64,000 bases of DNA, taken from contig NZ_JAIKXF010000049.1 of the NCBI RefSeq assembly GCF_024684275.1, forward strand, positions 1 to 64,000, in the 5' to 3' direction. The notes below the pieces were generated by a model. The model searched no databases. It had not been told where the DNA came from and saw only the letters and a program-made list of their open reading frames with translations. A program made the translations under genes and the position numbers. The DNA is from Ruminococcus sp. (GTDB lineage: Bacteria; Bacillota_A; Clostridia; Oscillospirales; Ruminococcaceae). This document shows, in pieces, positions 17,273-26,338 of the stretch (position 1 is the first letter of the stretch; every line of letters begins with the position of its first letter).

Positions 17273-17297
17273 TATAAAACCGTGTTCGAATTTTATA
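17273..17297. promoter_or_regulatory. Inverted repeat downstream of a -10 box
   Basis: Perfect 7-bp arms TATAAAA (17273-17279) and TTTTATA (17291-17297), 11-base centre. It overlaps the predicted start of the transcript for the gene at 16804-17148. It is a candidate operator. Confidence 0.4.
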
Positions 17298-17302
17298 TTG
17301 AT

Positions 17303-17331
17303 ATTATACCACTGCATTTCTAAAAAATCAA
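17303..17331 (-). promoter_or_regulatory. Promoter of the small acidic protein gene
   Basis: On the minus strand TTGATT (17331-17326), 17 bases, TATAAT (17308-17303). Confidence 0.65.
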
Positions 17332-17775
17332 CAAATTCTATATCAATTAAATAAAAAATCAGCTTTTTCACAAGAATCGCCTCCACTAATTGTAGAAATT
17401 GAATAATGGGGCGAAGCCAAAATTATTACAATGCGTAATATCGATCTTTGTCATTATTTTTTGTATTATTCCCCATGTTCACGCTGCTCATCAAATTGAT
17501 AACATAACCTCACAAAAAATCATATAAAAATAATATATGTCATTCAAAGAATAATAATTAAAAAAAGTTACATTGAGCCTGCCAATAGTTAAAATTACAT
17601 GGCGGATAATAATCAATTCATAACCGTTTTACTGCTGCAACAATTATTGGCGGTAATTCTATGGCAAGAAGCAATATTTGGTCATATGAAAACAAGGCGA
17701 TTCGATAATTTGAATACTGTCAGCTATACCTTTAGTGTTATTTTTATGTAATATTACAAATAGACGATTTTAGAC
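17332..17775. other. AT-rich intergenic stretch upstream of the polysaccharide operon
   Basis: No convincing gene. A 50-codon frame at 17599-17751 has no ribosome site and is probably chance. No strong hairpin or repeat was recognised. Confidence 0.5.
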
Positions 17776-17804
17776 TTGACATACCCATATAAATATGATA
17801 TAAT
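17776..17804 (+). promoter_or_regulatory. Sigma-A promoter of the polysaccharide operon
   Basis: TTGACA (17776-17781), 17 bases, TATAAT (17799-17804). The leader is about 110 bases before the GGAGGG ribosome site. No terminator is seen between here and 30493, so it may drive all 12 genes. Confidence 0.85.
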
Positions 17805-17921
17805 AACTCGAAAAATACGTATCGTAACTAATCGTTTAGATTATACTAAAAGTTATCGCTTTTTCGCTTTGGGATCAGATTAAACAAGTGACCGTATTCT
17901 TATTTTTTTGGAGGGAAAATT

Positions 17922-19124
17922 ATGAAAGTTTCATTTTCACCACCCGATATTTCTGTACTCGAAATACATGAGGTATGTGAAGCATTGAAATCAGGATGGA
18001 TAACCACAGGGCCAATGACAAAACGATTTGAAAAGAACATCGCCGATATGATCGGCGTTAATAAGGCTTGCTGCCTTAATTCACAGACCGCCTGTGCTGA
18101 AATGGCATTGAGGCTTCTCGGAGTCGGAGAGGGCGACGAGGTCATCACGACCGCTTATACATACACTGCTACTGCTGCTGTTGTTTGTCACGTAGGGGCT
18201 AAGCTCGTACTCGTAGACACTATGCCTAACAGCTTTGAGATCAATTACGATCAGGTAGAAAAGGCTATCACAGAAAAGACTAAGGTCATTATTCCTGTTG
18301 ACCTCGGCGGCGTACCTTGCAACTATGCAAGACTTTTCCAGATCGTAGACAGCAAAAAGTCTCTGTTCAGACCTAAGAACAAGATCCAGGAGGCTATCGG
18401 ACGTGTTGTTATCAGCGCTGATACTGCTCACGCCTTCGGCGCTAAATGGCGCAATATGAACGTGGGTAATATCGCTGACTTTTCAAGCTTCAGCTTCCAC
18501 GCTGTAAAGAACCTCACCACCGCAGAGGGCGGTGCTCTTACATGGCGTCCTATCGAGGGCATCTCAGATGAGGAGATATACCATCAGCTCCAGCTCTTCA
18601 GCCTTCACGGTCAGAGCAAGGACGCTCTGGCTAAAACTCAGCTGGGCGCTTGGGAGTATGACGTTATCGGAACATGGTACAAGTGCAATATGACTGATGT
18701 AGCTGCTGCTATCGGACTTAAACAGCTTGAGAGATACCCTCGTATGCTTGAGCTCAGACATCAGATAATCAATTACTACGATGAGGCTCTCCACGATATC
18801 GGTATCGAGACTCTCCCCCACTACACAAATGAGTACTCATCTTCGGGACATCTCTATATCACAAGGATCCCCGGCATCTCATCAGAGGAAAGAAACGAGA
18901 TAATCACACGCATGGCTGAGCAGGGCATTGCGACCAATGTTCACTATAAGCCCCTTCCTATGCACACAGCATATAAGAACCTCGGCTTCGATATTGCTGA
19001 CTATCCTAACGCTTACGAGCACTTCAAGAACGAGATCACACTTCCGCTTCACACCTGTCTTACCGGTGAAATGGAAAACTATGTAGTAAGCAATTACGTA
19101 AAGATAGTAAAGGATTACCTTTGA
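17922..19124 (+). CDS. DegT/DnrJ/EryC1 sugar aminotransferase
   Basis: 400 residues, the usual length. N-terminal SGWITTGPMTKRFE and LNSQTACAEMALRLLGVGEGDEVITTAYTYTATA are family blocks. The PLP-binding lysine lies in FSFHAVKNLTTAEGGA, and SADTAHAFGAKW is the cofactor-contacting block. It should transfer an amino group to a nucleotide-linked keto sugar, making a 4-amino-dideoxy sugar for the first unit of the surface polymer. An inserted loop at about 145-160 (KKSLFRPKNKIQEAIGR) is longer than in typical members. First gene of the operon. Its stop overlaps the next start by 4 bp. Confidence 0.93.
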   Translation: MKVSFSPPDISVLEIHEVCEALKSGWITTGPMTKRFEKNIADMIGVNKACCLNSQTACAEMALRLLGVGEGDEVITTAYTYTATAAVVCHVGAKLVLVDTMPNSFEINYDQVEKAITEKTKVIIPVDLGGVPCNYARLFQIVDSKKSLFRPKNKIQEAIGRVVISADTAHAFGAKWRNMNVGNIADFSSFSFHAVKNLTTAEGGALTWRPIEGISDEEIYHQLQLFSLHGQSKDALAKTQLGAWEYDVIGTWYKCNMTDVAAAIGLKQLERYPRMLELRHQIINYYDEALHDIGIETLPHYTNEYSSSGHLYITRIPGISSEERNEIITRMAEQGIATNVHYKPLPMHTAYKNLGFDIADYPNAYEHFKNEITLPLHTCLTGEMENYVVSNYVKIVKDYL

Positions 19125-19819
19125 TACTGCGCCGCTGGGAAGATCTCCCTTCATTCATGAAAACGGAAGAGGTAAGACCGTATTGGGAGATACTATGGAA
19201 AAAACGCGGACATCTGGCAGTAAAGCGCACATTTGATATAATAACCGCTCTTTTGCTGCTGCTGATCACAGCGATCCCGATGATCATTCTCGCTGTTATG
19301 ATAAAGCTGGATTCAAAGGGACCTGTCCTTTATCGTCAGGAAAGAGTAACAACATACGGAAAGCGATTCCGCATACATAAATTCCGTACTATGGTACAGG
19401 ATGCCGACAGAGTGGGCTCTGCTGTCACTGTTAGCAATGACAGCAGGATCACCCGTGTAGGTTCTATGCTCCGCGGACTTCGTCTTGACGAGCTTCCCCA
19501 GCTCATCGATGTGCTTCAGGGTACTATGAGCTTCGTAGGAACACGTCCGGAGGCATCAAAATATGTAAAAATGTACCGTCCTGAGTTTTATGCTACTCTG
19601 CTTATGCCGGCTGGCATAACAAGCGAGGCTTCTATCAGATATAAGGACGAATACAAGCTTTTAAGCGCTTCTGAGGACGTTGACAAAACTTATATAGAAC
19701 AGGTGCTTCCGGGCAAAATGGTTTGGAATCTTAATTCCATTGAACGTTTTTCATTTTTCCGCGAGCTGCTGACTATGGTCAGAACTGTTCTTGCTGTTTT
19801 AGGAAAAGAATATGATTGA
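19121..19819 (+). CDS. Initiating sugar-phosphate transferase (bacterial sugar transferase family)
   Basis: 232 residues. One hydrophobic helix (about 42-62) is followed by the family core: GPVLYRQERVTTYGKRFRIHKFRTM, SRITRVGSMLRGLRLDELPQLIDVLQGTMSFVGTRPE. These enzymes move a sugar phosphate from a nucleotide sugar onto undecaprenyl phosphate at the inner face of the membrane and so start repeat-unit synthesis. The start is TTG at 19121, with AAAGGA 6 bases upstream and a 4-bp overlap with the aminotransferase stop. An ATG at 19157 is the alternative. Together with the upstream aminotransferase it suggests an amino-sugar as first unit. Confidence 0.93.
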   Translation: MILRRWEDLPSFMKTEEVRPYWEILWKKRGHLAVKRTFDIITALLLLLITAIPMIILAVMIKLDSKGPVLYRQERVTTYGKRFRIHKFRTMVQDADRVGSAVTVSNDSRITRVGSMLRGLRLDELPQLIDVLQGTMSFVGTRPEASKYVKMYRPEFYATLLMPAGITSEASIRYKDEYKLLSASEDVDKTYIEQVLPGKMVWNLNSIERFSFFRELLTMVRTVLAVLGKEYD

Positions 19820-19830
19820 GGAGTTGTCAG

Positions 19831-20436
19831 ATGATCACCGTCAGAAAAATGACTGCGTCAGAAGAAAAGAATATCAGGAATCTGTCGCGGCTCCATACTC
19901 ATGCATTTCCTGATTTCTTCCTCACACAGCTCGGTGTGGGATTTCTTGACGCTCTGTATAATGGATATCTGAATGACGAAAGGTCCGGCATAATAGTTGC
20001 CGAGGACAACGGCAGACTTGCTGGCTTTATCGCCTATTCATATGATTATCCGAATTTCTACAAGGGACTGATAAAGCATCATCTGGTTAAATTTGCTTTC
20101 TGCTCTCTGGGAGCAGCCATCAGACACCCTTCATTTGTAAAAAGGCTGCTGGGCGCTTTTAAAAAGAGCGATTCCGTAGTCAAAGACGAAAAATACGTTG
20201 AGCTGGCTTCTATATGCGTTGAACCTCAAATGGGCAAGAGGGGCATAGGCTCAAAGCTCATAGATCACCTCAAGGGCATGGTGGATTTCAATAAATACGC
20301 CTATATCAACCTTGAAACAGACGCCGTAAACAACGACGCTGTAAACAGATTCTATGTAAAGAACGGCTTCAAGCTGGCAGGAAGTTATTTTTCTCCCGAG
20401 GGCAGAAAAATGAACGAATACAGATTCGGAGGCTGA
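19831..20436 (+). CDS. GNAT N-acetyltransferase
   Basis: 201 residues from ATG 19831, which has GAGGAG 7 bases upstream. The acetyl-CoA loop is seen as VEPQMGKRGIGSKLIDHLKG, and DAVNRFYVKNGFKLAGSYFSPEGRKMNEYR is the usual GNAT C-terminal half. It sits between the initiating transferase and the first glycosyltransferase. It likely acetylates the amino group installed by the upstream aminotransferase, as in PglD-like steps, although PglD itself has a different fold. The substrate is inferred from context. Confidence 0.85.
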   Translation: MITVRKMTASEEKNIRNLSRLHTHAFPDFFLTQLGVGFLDALYNGYLNDERSGIIVAEDNGRLAGFIAYSYDYPNFYKGLIKHHLVKFAFCSLGAAIRHPSFVKRLLGAFKKSDSVVKDEKYVELASICVEPQMGKRGIGSKLIDHLKGMVDFNKYAYINLETDAVNNDAVNRFYVKNGFKLAGSYFSPEGRKMNEYRFGG

Positions 20437-20437
20437 T

Positions 20438-21562
20438 ATGTCAGTGAAAATGCTTTATATCCTTAATCTTGCGGAAAAGGTGAATAATTTCTCGTATTCC
20501 GCAATGATAGCTGCGCAAAGGCTGGGTATCGAGTTCTCTATCGCAGGAAACTGGGGATATCCAAATAACGCAGCAAGAGAAGCCGATGAAAAAAAATATG
20601 GTATAAAGATCTATCAGGTCGATTTTATTCGCACTCCCTACGATCCTCGTAACTATAAGGCTTATCGTCAGATAAAAGCCATTATGGAGAGTGAAAAATT
20701 CGACCTGATACACTGTAATACACCTATCGGCGGCATAATCGGAAGATTAGCCGCAAAAAAATGCGGTATCGGAAATGTTATTTATCAGGCTCACGGATTC
20801 CACTTCTATAAGGGTGCCCCCTTCGTTAACCGTGCTCTGTACTATCCCATAGAAAAGTACTTTGCAAAGTATACCGACACCCTCGTTACTATAAATAAAG
20901 AGGACTTCGGAGCAGCCAAGACCTTCAAACTGAGGAACTGCGGCGAGGTCCGCTATGTTCACGGCGTGGGTATCGACCTTTCCGTTTATGACGGCATAGC
21001 AGGCTGCAGAGCGCAAAAACGCAGTGAGCTCGGGCTCGGAAACGATGATATAGCTGTTATATCAGTGGGCGAGCTCAATAAAAACAAGAACAATATCGTC
21101 ATCGCTCAGGCTATGGCAGAGATAAACAACAAAAAACTGCATTATTTCCTGTGCGGAACAGGTCAGGAGGAGTCAGCTATAAGAGGCTTCGCCTCAGAGC
21201 ACGGTCTGTCGGAGAATATCCATTTTCTCGGCTATAGGAACGACGTCAAGGAGCTTCTGTCAGCCTGTGACATCTTCGTAATGCCTTCATTCAGAGAAGG
21301 GCTTTCACGCTCACTTATGGAAGCTATGGCTTGCGGTCTGCCCTGCGTTGTCTCGAAAATACGCGGCAATACCGACCTTGTACCAAAGGGCGGCGGTCAT
21401 CTGTGCTCACCGTCCTCCTCAGCAGAATTCGCCGAGGGTTTAAGGGAATGCCTTACATCGGACAGAAAGGCTATGGGAGCCCTGAATATGCAGTCCGTAA
21501 AAAATTATGACCTCAGCATTGTAATTGCTGAGTGGGAAAAGATCTATAAAGATGTTTTATAA
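20438..21562 (+). CDS. Glycosyltransferase family 4
   Basis: 374 residues, GT-B fold. The N-terminal half has DLIHCNTPIGGIIGRLAAKK and YQAHGFHFYKGAPFVNRALYYPIEKYF. The C-terminal nucleotide-sugar half has VSVGELNKNKNN and the EX7E-type block FREGLSRSLMEAMACGLPCVVSKIRGN. It is a retaining transferase that should add a sugar to the lipid-linked unit in the cytosol. RBS GGAGG overlaps the end of the previous gene. Donor sugar unknown. Confidence 0.93.
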   Translation: MSVKMLYILNLAEKVNNFSYSAMIAAQRLGIEFSIAGNWGYPNNAAREADEKKYGIKIYQVDFIRTPYDPRNYKAYRQIKAIMESEKFDLIHCNTPIGGIIGRLAAKKCGIGNVIYQAHGFHFYKGAPFVNRALYYPIEKYFAKYTDTLVTINKEDFGAAKTFKLRNCGEVRYVHGVGIDLSVYDGIAGCRAQKRSELGLGNDDIAVISVGELNKNKNNIVIAQAMAEINNKKLHYFLCGTGQEESAIRGFASEHGLSENIHFLGYRNDVKELLSACDIFVMPSFREGLSRSLMEAMACGLPCVVSKIRGNTDLVPKGGGHLCSPSSSAEFAEGLRECLTSDRKAMGALNMQSVKNYDLSIVIAEWEKIYKDVL

Positions 21563-21574
21563 GGAATTATTGTT

Positions 21575-22732
21575 ATGACCAGAACAGATAACAAGGTATC
21601 ATTCAGCTTATCTTCGGTATGCTTTCTGATATATTTTCTGTTAAAGCCGTTTTATCTTTTTGACAGCGGCACATTGCAGCTGGGCGATTTCTTCCTGCTG
21701 TTTTCCTTTGCCTTTCTGGTTTATGAAAGGAAAAAAGGACTCAGAAACGAGGATCAGATATTCGAGCTGTTCCTCATCTGTGTTTTTATCATTAATTTTA
21801 TCTATTTTTTCATATATCACGGCAGCGAGTTTTTAAAATCATGTCTGTATTATGTATTCAATTTCATCGTCATACTGTGCTTCAGACACTTTATGTATGA
21901 CAAGAAATGGCTGACGGCTCTGGCCACAGTCTGCAAGATCAACCTTCTGGTGCAGCTTGCGATATTCCTGCTCCACAAGGGCGGCTACTGGGAGGGCACA
22001 TACAGATACATGGGAACCTATACCGATCCTAATCAGATGGGATTTGCGGTCGTTTCCACACTGGCGATACTCTTTCTGCTAAAGGATAAATGGAAATACC
22101 TTTACGTCCTTGTGGCTGCACTGCTTATCGTACAGACCTCGTCAGGCGGTATGCTCATCACCCTCTGCCTGCTCGTCGGTCTCGACGCTTTGATAGCACT
22201 GAAAAAAGCTATGGATAACGGCGGTATCTCTTATACATTATTATTTATTATAATACTTGGTATCGGAGCAGTTATCATTCTCATTATGGCAGATGTCATT
22301 CATATTGACTGGGATCATTTTCGTATTTCAGATAAGCTCCACAGCAACGATTCTGTGCTCCAGAGCTTTATCAACGACAGAGCCCTGAATGTAGCTCAGG
22401 AGCACCCCGAGTACTTTCTGTTCGGATACGGTGAGGGCTTCTCATTCCCGAGATACGGACACAGCGAGGAGCTGCATTCCACATGGATATCCCTTTGCTA
22501 TTATTACGGAGTTCTCCCCTTCTTTATACTCCTTGCGTGGATATACTCCAATGTAAAGCATATCAAGCTTGAGGTGCTGCCTGTATACATTGCCATATTC
22601 CTTGAAGCTTTCACCCTTGCAAACCACCGACAGGCTTCATTCTGGATGATAATCCTGCTTGCAAACGTATGCTGTCAGGACAGCATCACATATATCAATG
22701 AATCAGAAATTGAGGAGAGAAAAAGTGAGTAA
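21575..22732 (+). CDS. Wzy-like polysaccharide polymerase
   Basis: 385 residues with about ten hydrophobic spans and one long outer loop (about 235-310) with HSEELHSTWISLCYYYGVLPFF, an O-antigen ligase/polymerase-like signature. YMGTYTDPNQMGFAVVSTLAILFLL is also typical. It probably joins repeat units at the outer face of the membrane. The assignment rests on topology, position beside Wzx and glycosyltransferases, and the H-S-x-x-x-x-x-x-x-x-G pattern. Wzy proteins diverge strongly, so sequence alone is weak. RBS AAGGA. Confidence 0.82.
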   Translation: MTRTDNKVSFSLSSVCFLIYFLLKPFYLFDSGTLQLGDFFLLFSFAFLVYERKKGLRNEDQIFELFLICVFIINFIYFFIYHGSEFLKSCLYYVFNFIVILCFRHFMYDKKWLTALATVCKINLLVQLAIFLLHKGGYWEGTYRYMGTYTDPNQMGFAVVSTLAILFLLKDKWKYLYVLVAALLIVQTSSGGMLITLCLLVGLDALIALKKAMDNGGISYTLLFIIILGIGAVIILIMADVIHIDWDHFRISDKLHSNDSVLQSFINDRALNVAQEHPEYFLFGYGEGFSFPRYGHSEELHSTWISLCYYYGVLPFFILLAWIYSNVKHIKLEVLPVYIAIFLEAFTLANHRQASFWMIILLANVCCQDSITYINESEIEERKSE

Positions 22733-23663
22733 TTGTTTAGTAACAGTAATATGCCTCGCCTACAATCATGAGAAATATATCAGATCTACCTTTGAAGGCT
22801 TTGTTAAACAAAAAACTTCATTTAAATTCAAGGTCCTCGTACATGATGACGCTTCAACAGACAGTACTCCCGATATAATAAAGGAGTATATGGAAAAATA
22901 TCCCGATATGTTTGAGGCAATACTACAGGACGAGAACAAATATCAGCAGGGCATAGACATTGAGGATAAGTATCTTTTGCCTAAAATCGATACAAAATAT
23001 GTTGCTGCCTGCGAATGTGACGACTACTGGACTGATCCGTATAAGCTGCAAATGCAGGTTGAATACATGGAAAAGCACCCCGAATGCTCTCTTTGTGTAC
23101 ACAACACAGAGAAAATATTTGAAAACGGCAAATCTACAGGAAAAACCTTTAATCCCTCCCGTAAAGAGCAGGATTACACCTTCAGAGATATAGCTCTTTC
23201 AGAGCCGTCAGCATATTTCCATTTCAGCTCGCTCATGTGGAGAAATGATACCTTCAGGGAGAAAAATCCCGCCTTTGAAATGAATGGTATCGGCGATTAT
23301 CCTATGGCGCTGTATTTTGCTTCTATAGGCTATATCCACTATATACCCAAAACAATGTCATGCTACAGACTGAATTCAATCGGTTCATGGTCATCTATGA
23401 TGGATTCAGACAACAGCAAAAAGGTCACCCAGCATAAAAACATCATCAAGGGTTTCAAGTCTATTGATGAATATACAAAGCATAAGTATTCACCTGTTAT
23501 CAAAAAGGCTATAAACCGCGAGGAAGCCAAGATAATGGTGCTTGAGAACAAATATGCGTCCCTGATCAGCTCACCGCGCTGTTTCGCTGCATTCTGCAGA
23601 ACTATAACTCATAAGACGATCAGAAAGCTGAACGATAAGATACAGGCGGTGCGCGGCAAATGA
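22725..23663 (+). CDS. Glycosyltransferase family 2
   Basis: 312 residues from GTG 22725, chosen because GAGGAGA lies 6-7 bases upstream; the frame extends upstream but inside the polymerase gene. The GT-A core is clear: VICLAYNHEKYIRSTFEGFVKQ, VLVHDDASTDSTPDIIKEY, and the metal-binding/acceptor block CECDDYWTDPYKLQMQV. It should add a sugar by inversion to the growing repeat. It overlaps the polymerase gene by 8 bp and the flippase by 4 bp, so it is translationally coupled. Confidence 0.93.
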   Translation: MSNCLVTVICLAYNHEKYIRSTFEGFVKQKTSFKFKVLVHDDASTDSTPDIIKEYMEKYPDMFEAILQDENKYQQGIDIEDKYLLPKIDTKYVAACECDDYWTDPYKLQMQVEYMEKHPECSLCVHNTEKIFENGKSTGKTFNPSRKEQDYTFRDIALSEPSAYFHFSSLMWRNDTFREKNPAFEMNGIGDYPMALYFASIGYIHYIPKTMSCYRLNSIGSWSSMMDSDNSKKVTQHKNIIKGFKSIDEYTKHKYSPVIKKAINREEAKIMVLENKYASLISSPRCFAAFCRTITHKTIRKLNDKIQAVRGK

Positions 23664-25111
23664 AAAGAGATACAGTAGTTACTAACCTCATCTGGAGACT
23701 TGGTGAACGCTTCGGCGCAAAAATGGTACAATTCATTGTACAAATGATCCTTGCTAAAATGCTTGTGCCTGAGATATGGGGAACTATCGGTCTTATCCTC
23801 ATATTCATCGAGATTTTACAGGTATTTATCGAAAGCGGTCTGGGAAATGCTCTCATTCAGAAAAAAGACGCTGACGACCTTGATTTTTCCACCGTATTCT
23901 ACTTCAACTGCGTGGTATGCGGAGGAGCATATCTGCTGATGTTCTTTGCCGCTCCTCTCATAGCATGGTTTTATAAATCCCCTGAGCTGACGCCTGCTAT
24001 AAGAGTAATGAGTCTGGTACTTGTTGTTTCGGGACTGAAAAATGTTCAGCAGGCTTATGTCAGCAAAAATATGCTGTTCAAGCGTTTCTTCTTTGCAACG
24101 CTTATCGGTACCATAACTGCGGCTGTTGTCGGAATCGTAATGGCATATTTAGGCTTCGGATTATGGGCTATCATAGCTCAGAATCTCGTAAATGTCACCA
24201 TTGATACCTGTATTCTCTGGATAACGGTAAAATGGCGCCCCAAAAAAATGTTTTCGTTTCAGCGTCTGAAGCAGCTCTACTCCTTCGGCTGGAAGCTCTT
24301 CGCTTCATCTCTCATGGAGGTCATCTACCTTAAACTGAGAGGTCTTATAATAGGAAGAAAATACTCCAAGGAGGACCTTGCATATTATACCTACGGCGAG
24401 TACTTCCCTCAGTTTATAACAAGTATTCTCAATTCCTCAATAGACAGCGTACTTCTGCCGTCTATGGCAAGCGTTCAGGATTCGCGTGAAAATGTAAAAA
24501 ATATGACAAGACGCGCTATCAAGATAGGTACCTATATACTCATGCCTTTCATGGTGGGTATCATGGTTTGTGCAGGACCTGTAGTAAGGATAGTTCTGAC
24601 AGAGGATTGGCTGCCTGTAATACCTTACCTCAGGATACTGTGTATCTCCTATGCTTTCATGCCAATACATACCGCAAATCTCAACGCTATAAAGGCTATC
24701 GGCAGAAGCGATACATACCTCAAGCTTGAAATTATCAAGAAATTCGTGGATTTCGCTTCGATACTTGCAACAATGTTCATATCTGTAAAGGCTATGGTCT
24801 ATGGTGTGCTTGCAGCGTCTGTCATCAGCCAGGTCATAAATGCATGGCCAAACAAGAAGCTGCTGAATTACAGCTATCTTGAACAGGTAGCGGATATGAT
24901 ACCACAAATAATTGCATCAGCTATAATGGGCGCTGTTATATGCCTCATAAACCTGGTGGATATCCACTATATACTCATGCTCATTATTCAGGTGCCATTA
25001 GGCGTTATAGTATACATCATCTGTTCAAAACTAATGCATATCGACAGCTTTGATTACCTGCTTGATGTTATAAAAAGTCTTTTAAACCGAAAGAAGGAAA
25101 AAAATATATGA
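23660..25111 (+). CDS. Wzx-type polysaccharide flippase (MOP/PST family)
   Basis: 483 residues with about 12-14 membrane spans and the family start RDTVVTNLIWRLGERFGAKMVQFIVQMILAKMLVPEIWGTIGLI. It should flip lipid-linked repeat units across the membrane. The length and the N-terminal motif fit the PST/LPS flippase group. Its start overlaps the preceding gene by 4 bp and its stop overlaps the ATP-grasp gene. Confidence 0.93.
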   Translation: MKRDTVVTNLIWRLGERFGAKMVQFIVQMILAKMLVPEIWGTIGLILIFIEILQVFIESGLGNALIQKKDADDLDFSTVFYFNCVVCGGAYLLMFFAAPLIAWFYKSPELTPAIRVMSLVLVVSGLKNVQQAYVSKNMLFKRFFFATLIGTITAAVVGIVMAYLGFGLWAIIAQNLVNVTIDTCILWITVKWRPKKMFSFQRLKQLYSFGWKLFASSLMEVIYLKLRGLIIGRKYSKEDLAYYTYGEYFPQFITSILNSSIDSVLLPSMASVQDSRENVKNMTRRAIKIGTYILMPFMVGIMVCAGPVVRIVLTEDWLPVIPYLRILCISYAFMPIHTANLNAIKAIGRSDTYLKLEIIKKFVDFASILATMFISVKAMVYGVLAASVISQVINAWPNKKLLNYSYLEQVADMIPQIIASAIMGAVICLINLVDIHYILMLIIQVPLGVIVYIICSKLMHIDSFDYLLDVIKSLLNRKKEKNI

Positions 25112-26325
25112 AAAAACTTATGATACTGGGCGGATCGGCTTTCATACTCCCCGTAATCGAAAAAGCTCACGAGCTGGGCTGCTACGTAATTACCTGCGAT
25201 TATCTACCCGACAATATCGCTCATAAGTATTCCGATGAATACTGCAATGTAAGCGTTATCGACAAGGATGCCGTTCTTGAGGCAGCTAAAAAGCATAATG
25301 TAGACGGTATTATCTCATTTGCCTGCGATCCGGGCGTTGCTTCGGCAGCCTATGCAGCAGAAAAAATGGGACTTCCTTTCCAGGGACCTTATGAGTCCGT
25401 AAAGATACTTCAGGATAAGGGACTTTTCCGTAAATTTCTTACCGACAACGGCTTCAACTGTCCCCACTCAAAGAGCTACAGCGACAAGAATGCGCCTTTC
25501 AATGATATCGACTTCTTTGACTGGCCTGTTATCGTAAAGCCTGTTGACTCAGCAGGCAGCAAGGGCGTTACAAGAGTTGACGATCCTGCAAAGCTCTCAG
25601 AGGCTATCGAAATTGCTCTGGACTGCGGTCATAACGGACAGTTCATCATCGAGGACTTCATTACATTCAAGGGCTTCCACAGCGACGGAGACTTCTTCAC
25701 AGTGGACGGAAAAATAGTATTCGGTCCATTTGCAGATCAGCTCTTCGACAAGCAGGCTGTTAATCCATACACACCTGCTATGCTGATATGGCCTGCTACA
25801 ATGTCAGCCGATGACGACAAGGCGCTCCATGATGACCTCCAGAGACTTATGGACCTGCTCAATATGAAAACAGGTATCTATAACATCGAAGCCTGCGTAG
25901 GCTCAAACGGCAAGCCCTACATCATGGAGGTATCCCCCCGCGGAGGCGGCTGCCGCATCGCTGAGATACAGAATATGGCATACGGCGAAAATGCAGACCT
26001 TATCGAAAACGAGGTAAGAAAAGCTGTAGGACTTCCTCTTACAAAGATAGAACAGGGCAAATGCGATGGTCACTGGGTACAGTTCGATATCCATTCGGAT
26101 ACAGACCGCGACCGTATCCTCAATTCTATCACCATTGATCCCGAGGTCGAGAAAAACAACGTTAAATACACTATGATAACTGCAAAGGCAGGCGACGTTG
26201 TAAAGCCGTTTACAGGCGCTAATATGACCCTTGGCGATCTGTTCATGAGATTTGACACCCGTGAGGAGCTTGACAAAGCAATGTCAGATCCGTCTAAGTG
26301 GCTCAGGATCGAGTATCAGGACTGA
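25108..26325 (+). CDS. ATP-grasp ligase
   Basis: 405 residues. N-terminal Rossmann-like part MKKLMILGGSAFILPVIEKA, then GPYESVKILQDKGLFRKFLTDNGF. The ATP-grasp core includes WPVIVKPVDSAGSKGVTRV and the metal/ATP block NIEACVGSNGKPYIMEVSPRGGG. These enzymes form amide or acyl-phosphate-derived bonds, often ligating an amino acid to an amine. Inside a sugar operon, beside two aminotransferases and a PLP-fold protein, it may attach an amino acid or similar acid to an amino sugar. That use is inference. It overlaps the flippase gene by 4 bp. Confidence 0.88.
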   Translation: MKKLMILGGSAFILPVIEKAHELGCYVITCDYLPDNIAHKYSDEYCNVSVIDKDAVLEAAKKHNVDGIISFACDPGVASAAYAAEKMGLPFQGPYESVKILQDKGLFRKFLTDNGFNCPHSKSYSDKNAPFNDIDFFDWPVIVKPVDSAGSKGVTRVDDPAKLSEAIEIALDCGHNGQFIIEDFITFKGFHSDGDFFTVDGKIVFGPFADQLFDKQAVNPYTPAMLIWPATMSADDDKALHDDLQRLMDLLNMKTGIYNIEACVGSNGKPYIMEVSPRGGGCRIAEIQNMAYGENADLIENEVRKAVGLPLTKIEQGKCDGHWVQFDIHSDTDRDRILNSITIDPEVEKNNVKYTMITAKAGDVVKPFTGANMTLGDLFMRFDTREELDKAMSDPSKWLRIEYQD

Positions 26326-26338
26326 GCAGGAAAAATAT

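Noticed and set aside
17159..17386. 75-codon hydrophobic minus-strand frame upstream of the acidic protein
   Set aside because: AT-driven hydrophobic frame overlapping the promoter and operator of the downstream gene.
17599..17751. 50-codon plus-strand frame in the intergenic stretch
   Set aside because: No ribosome site, odd composition (LLLQQLL), and it overlaps no promoter.
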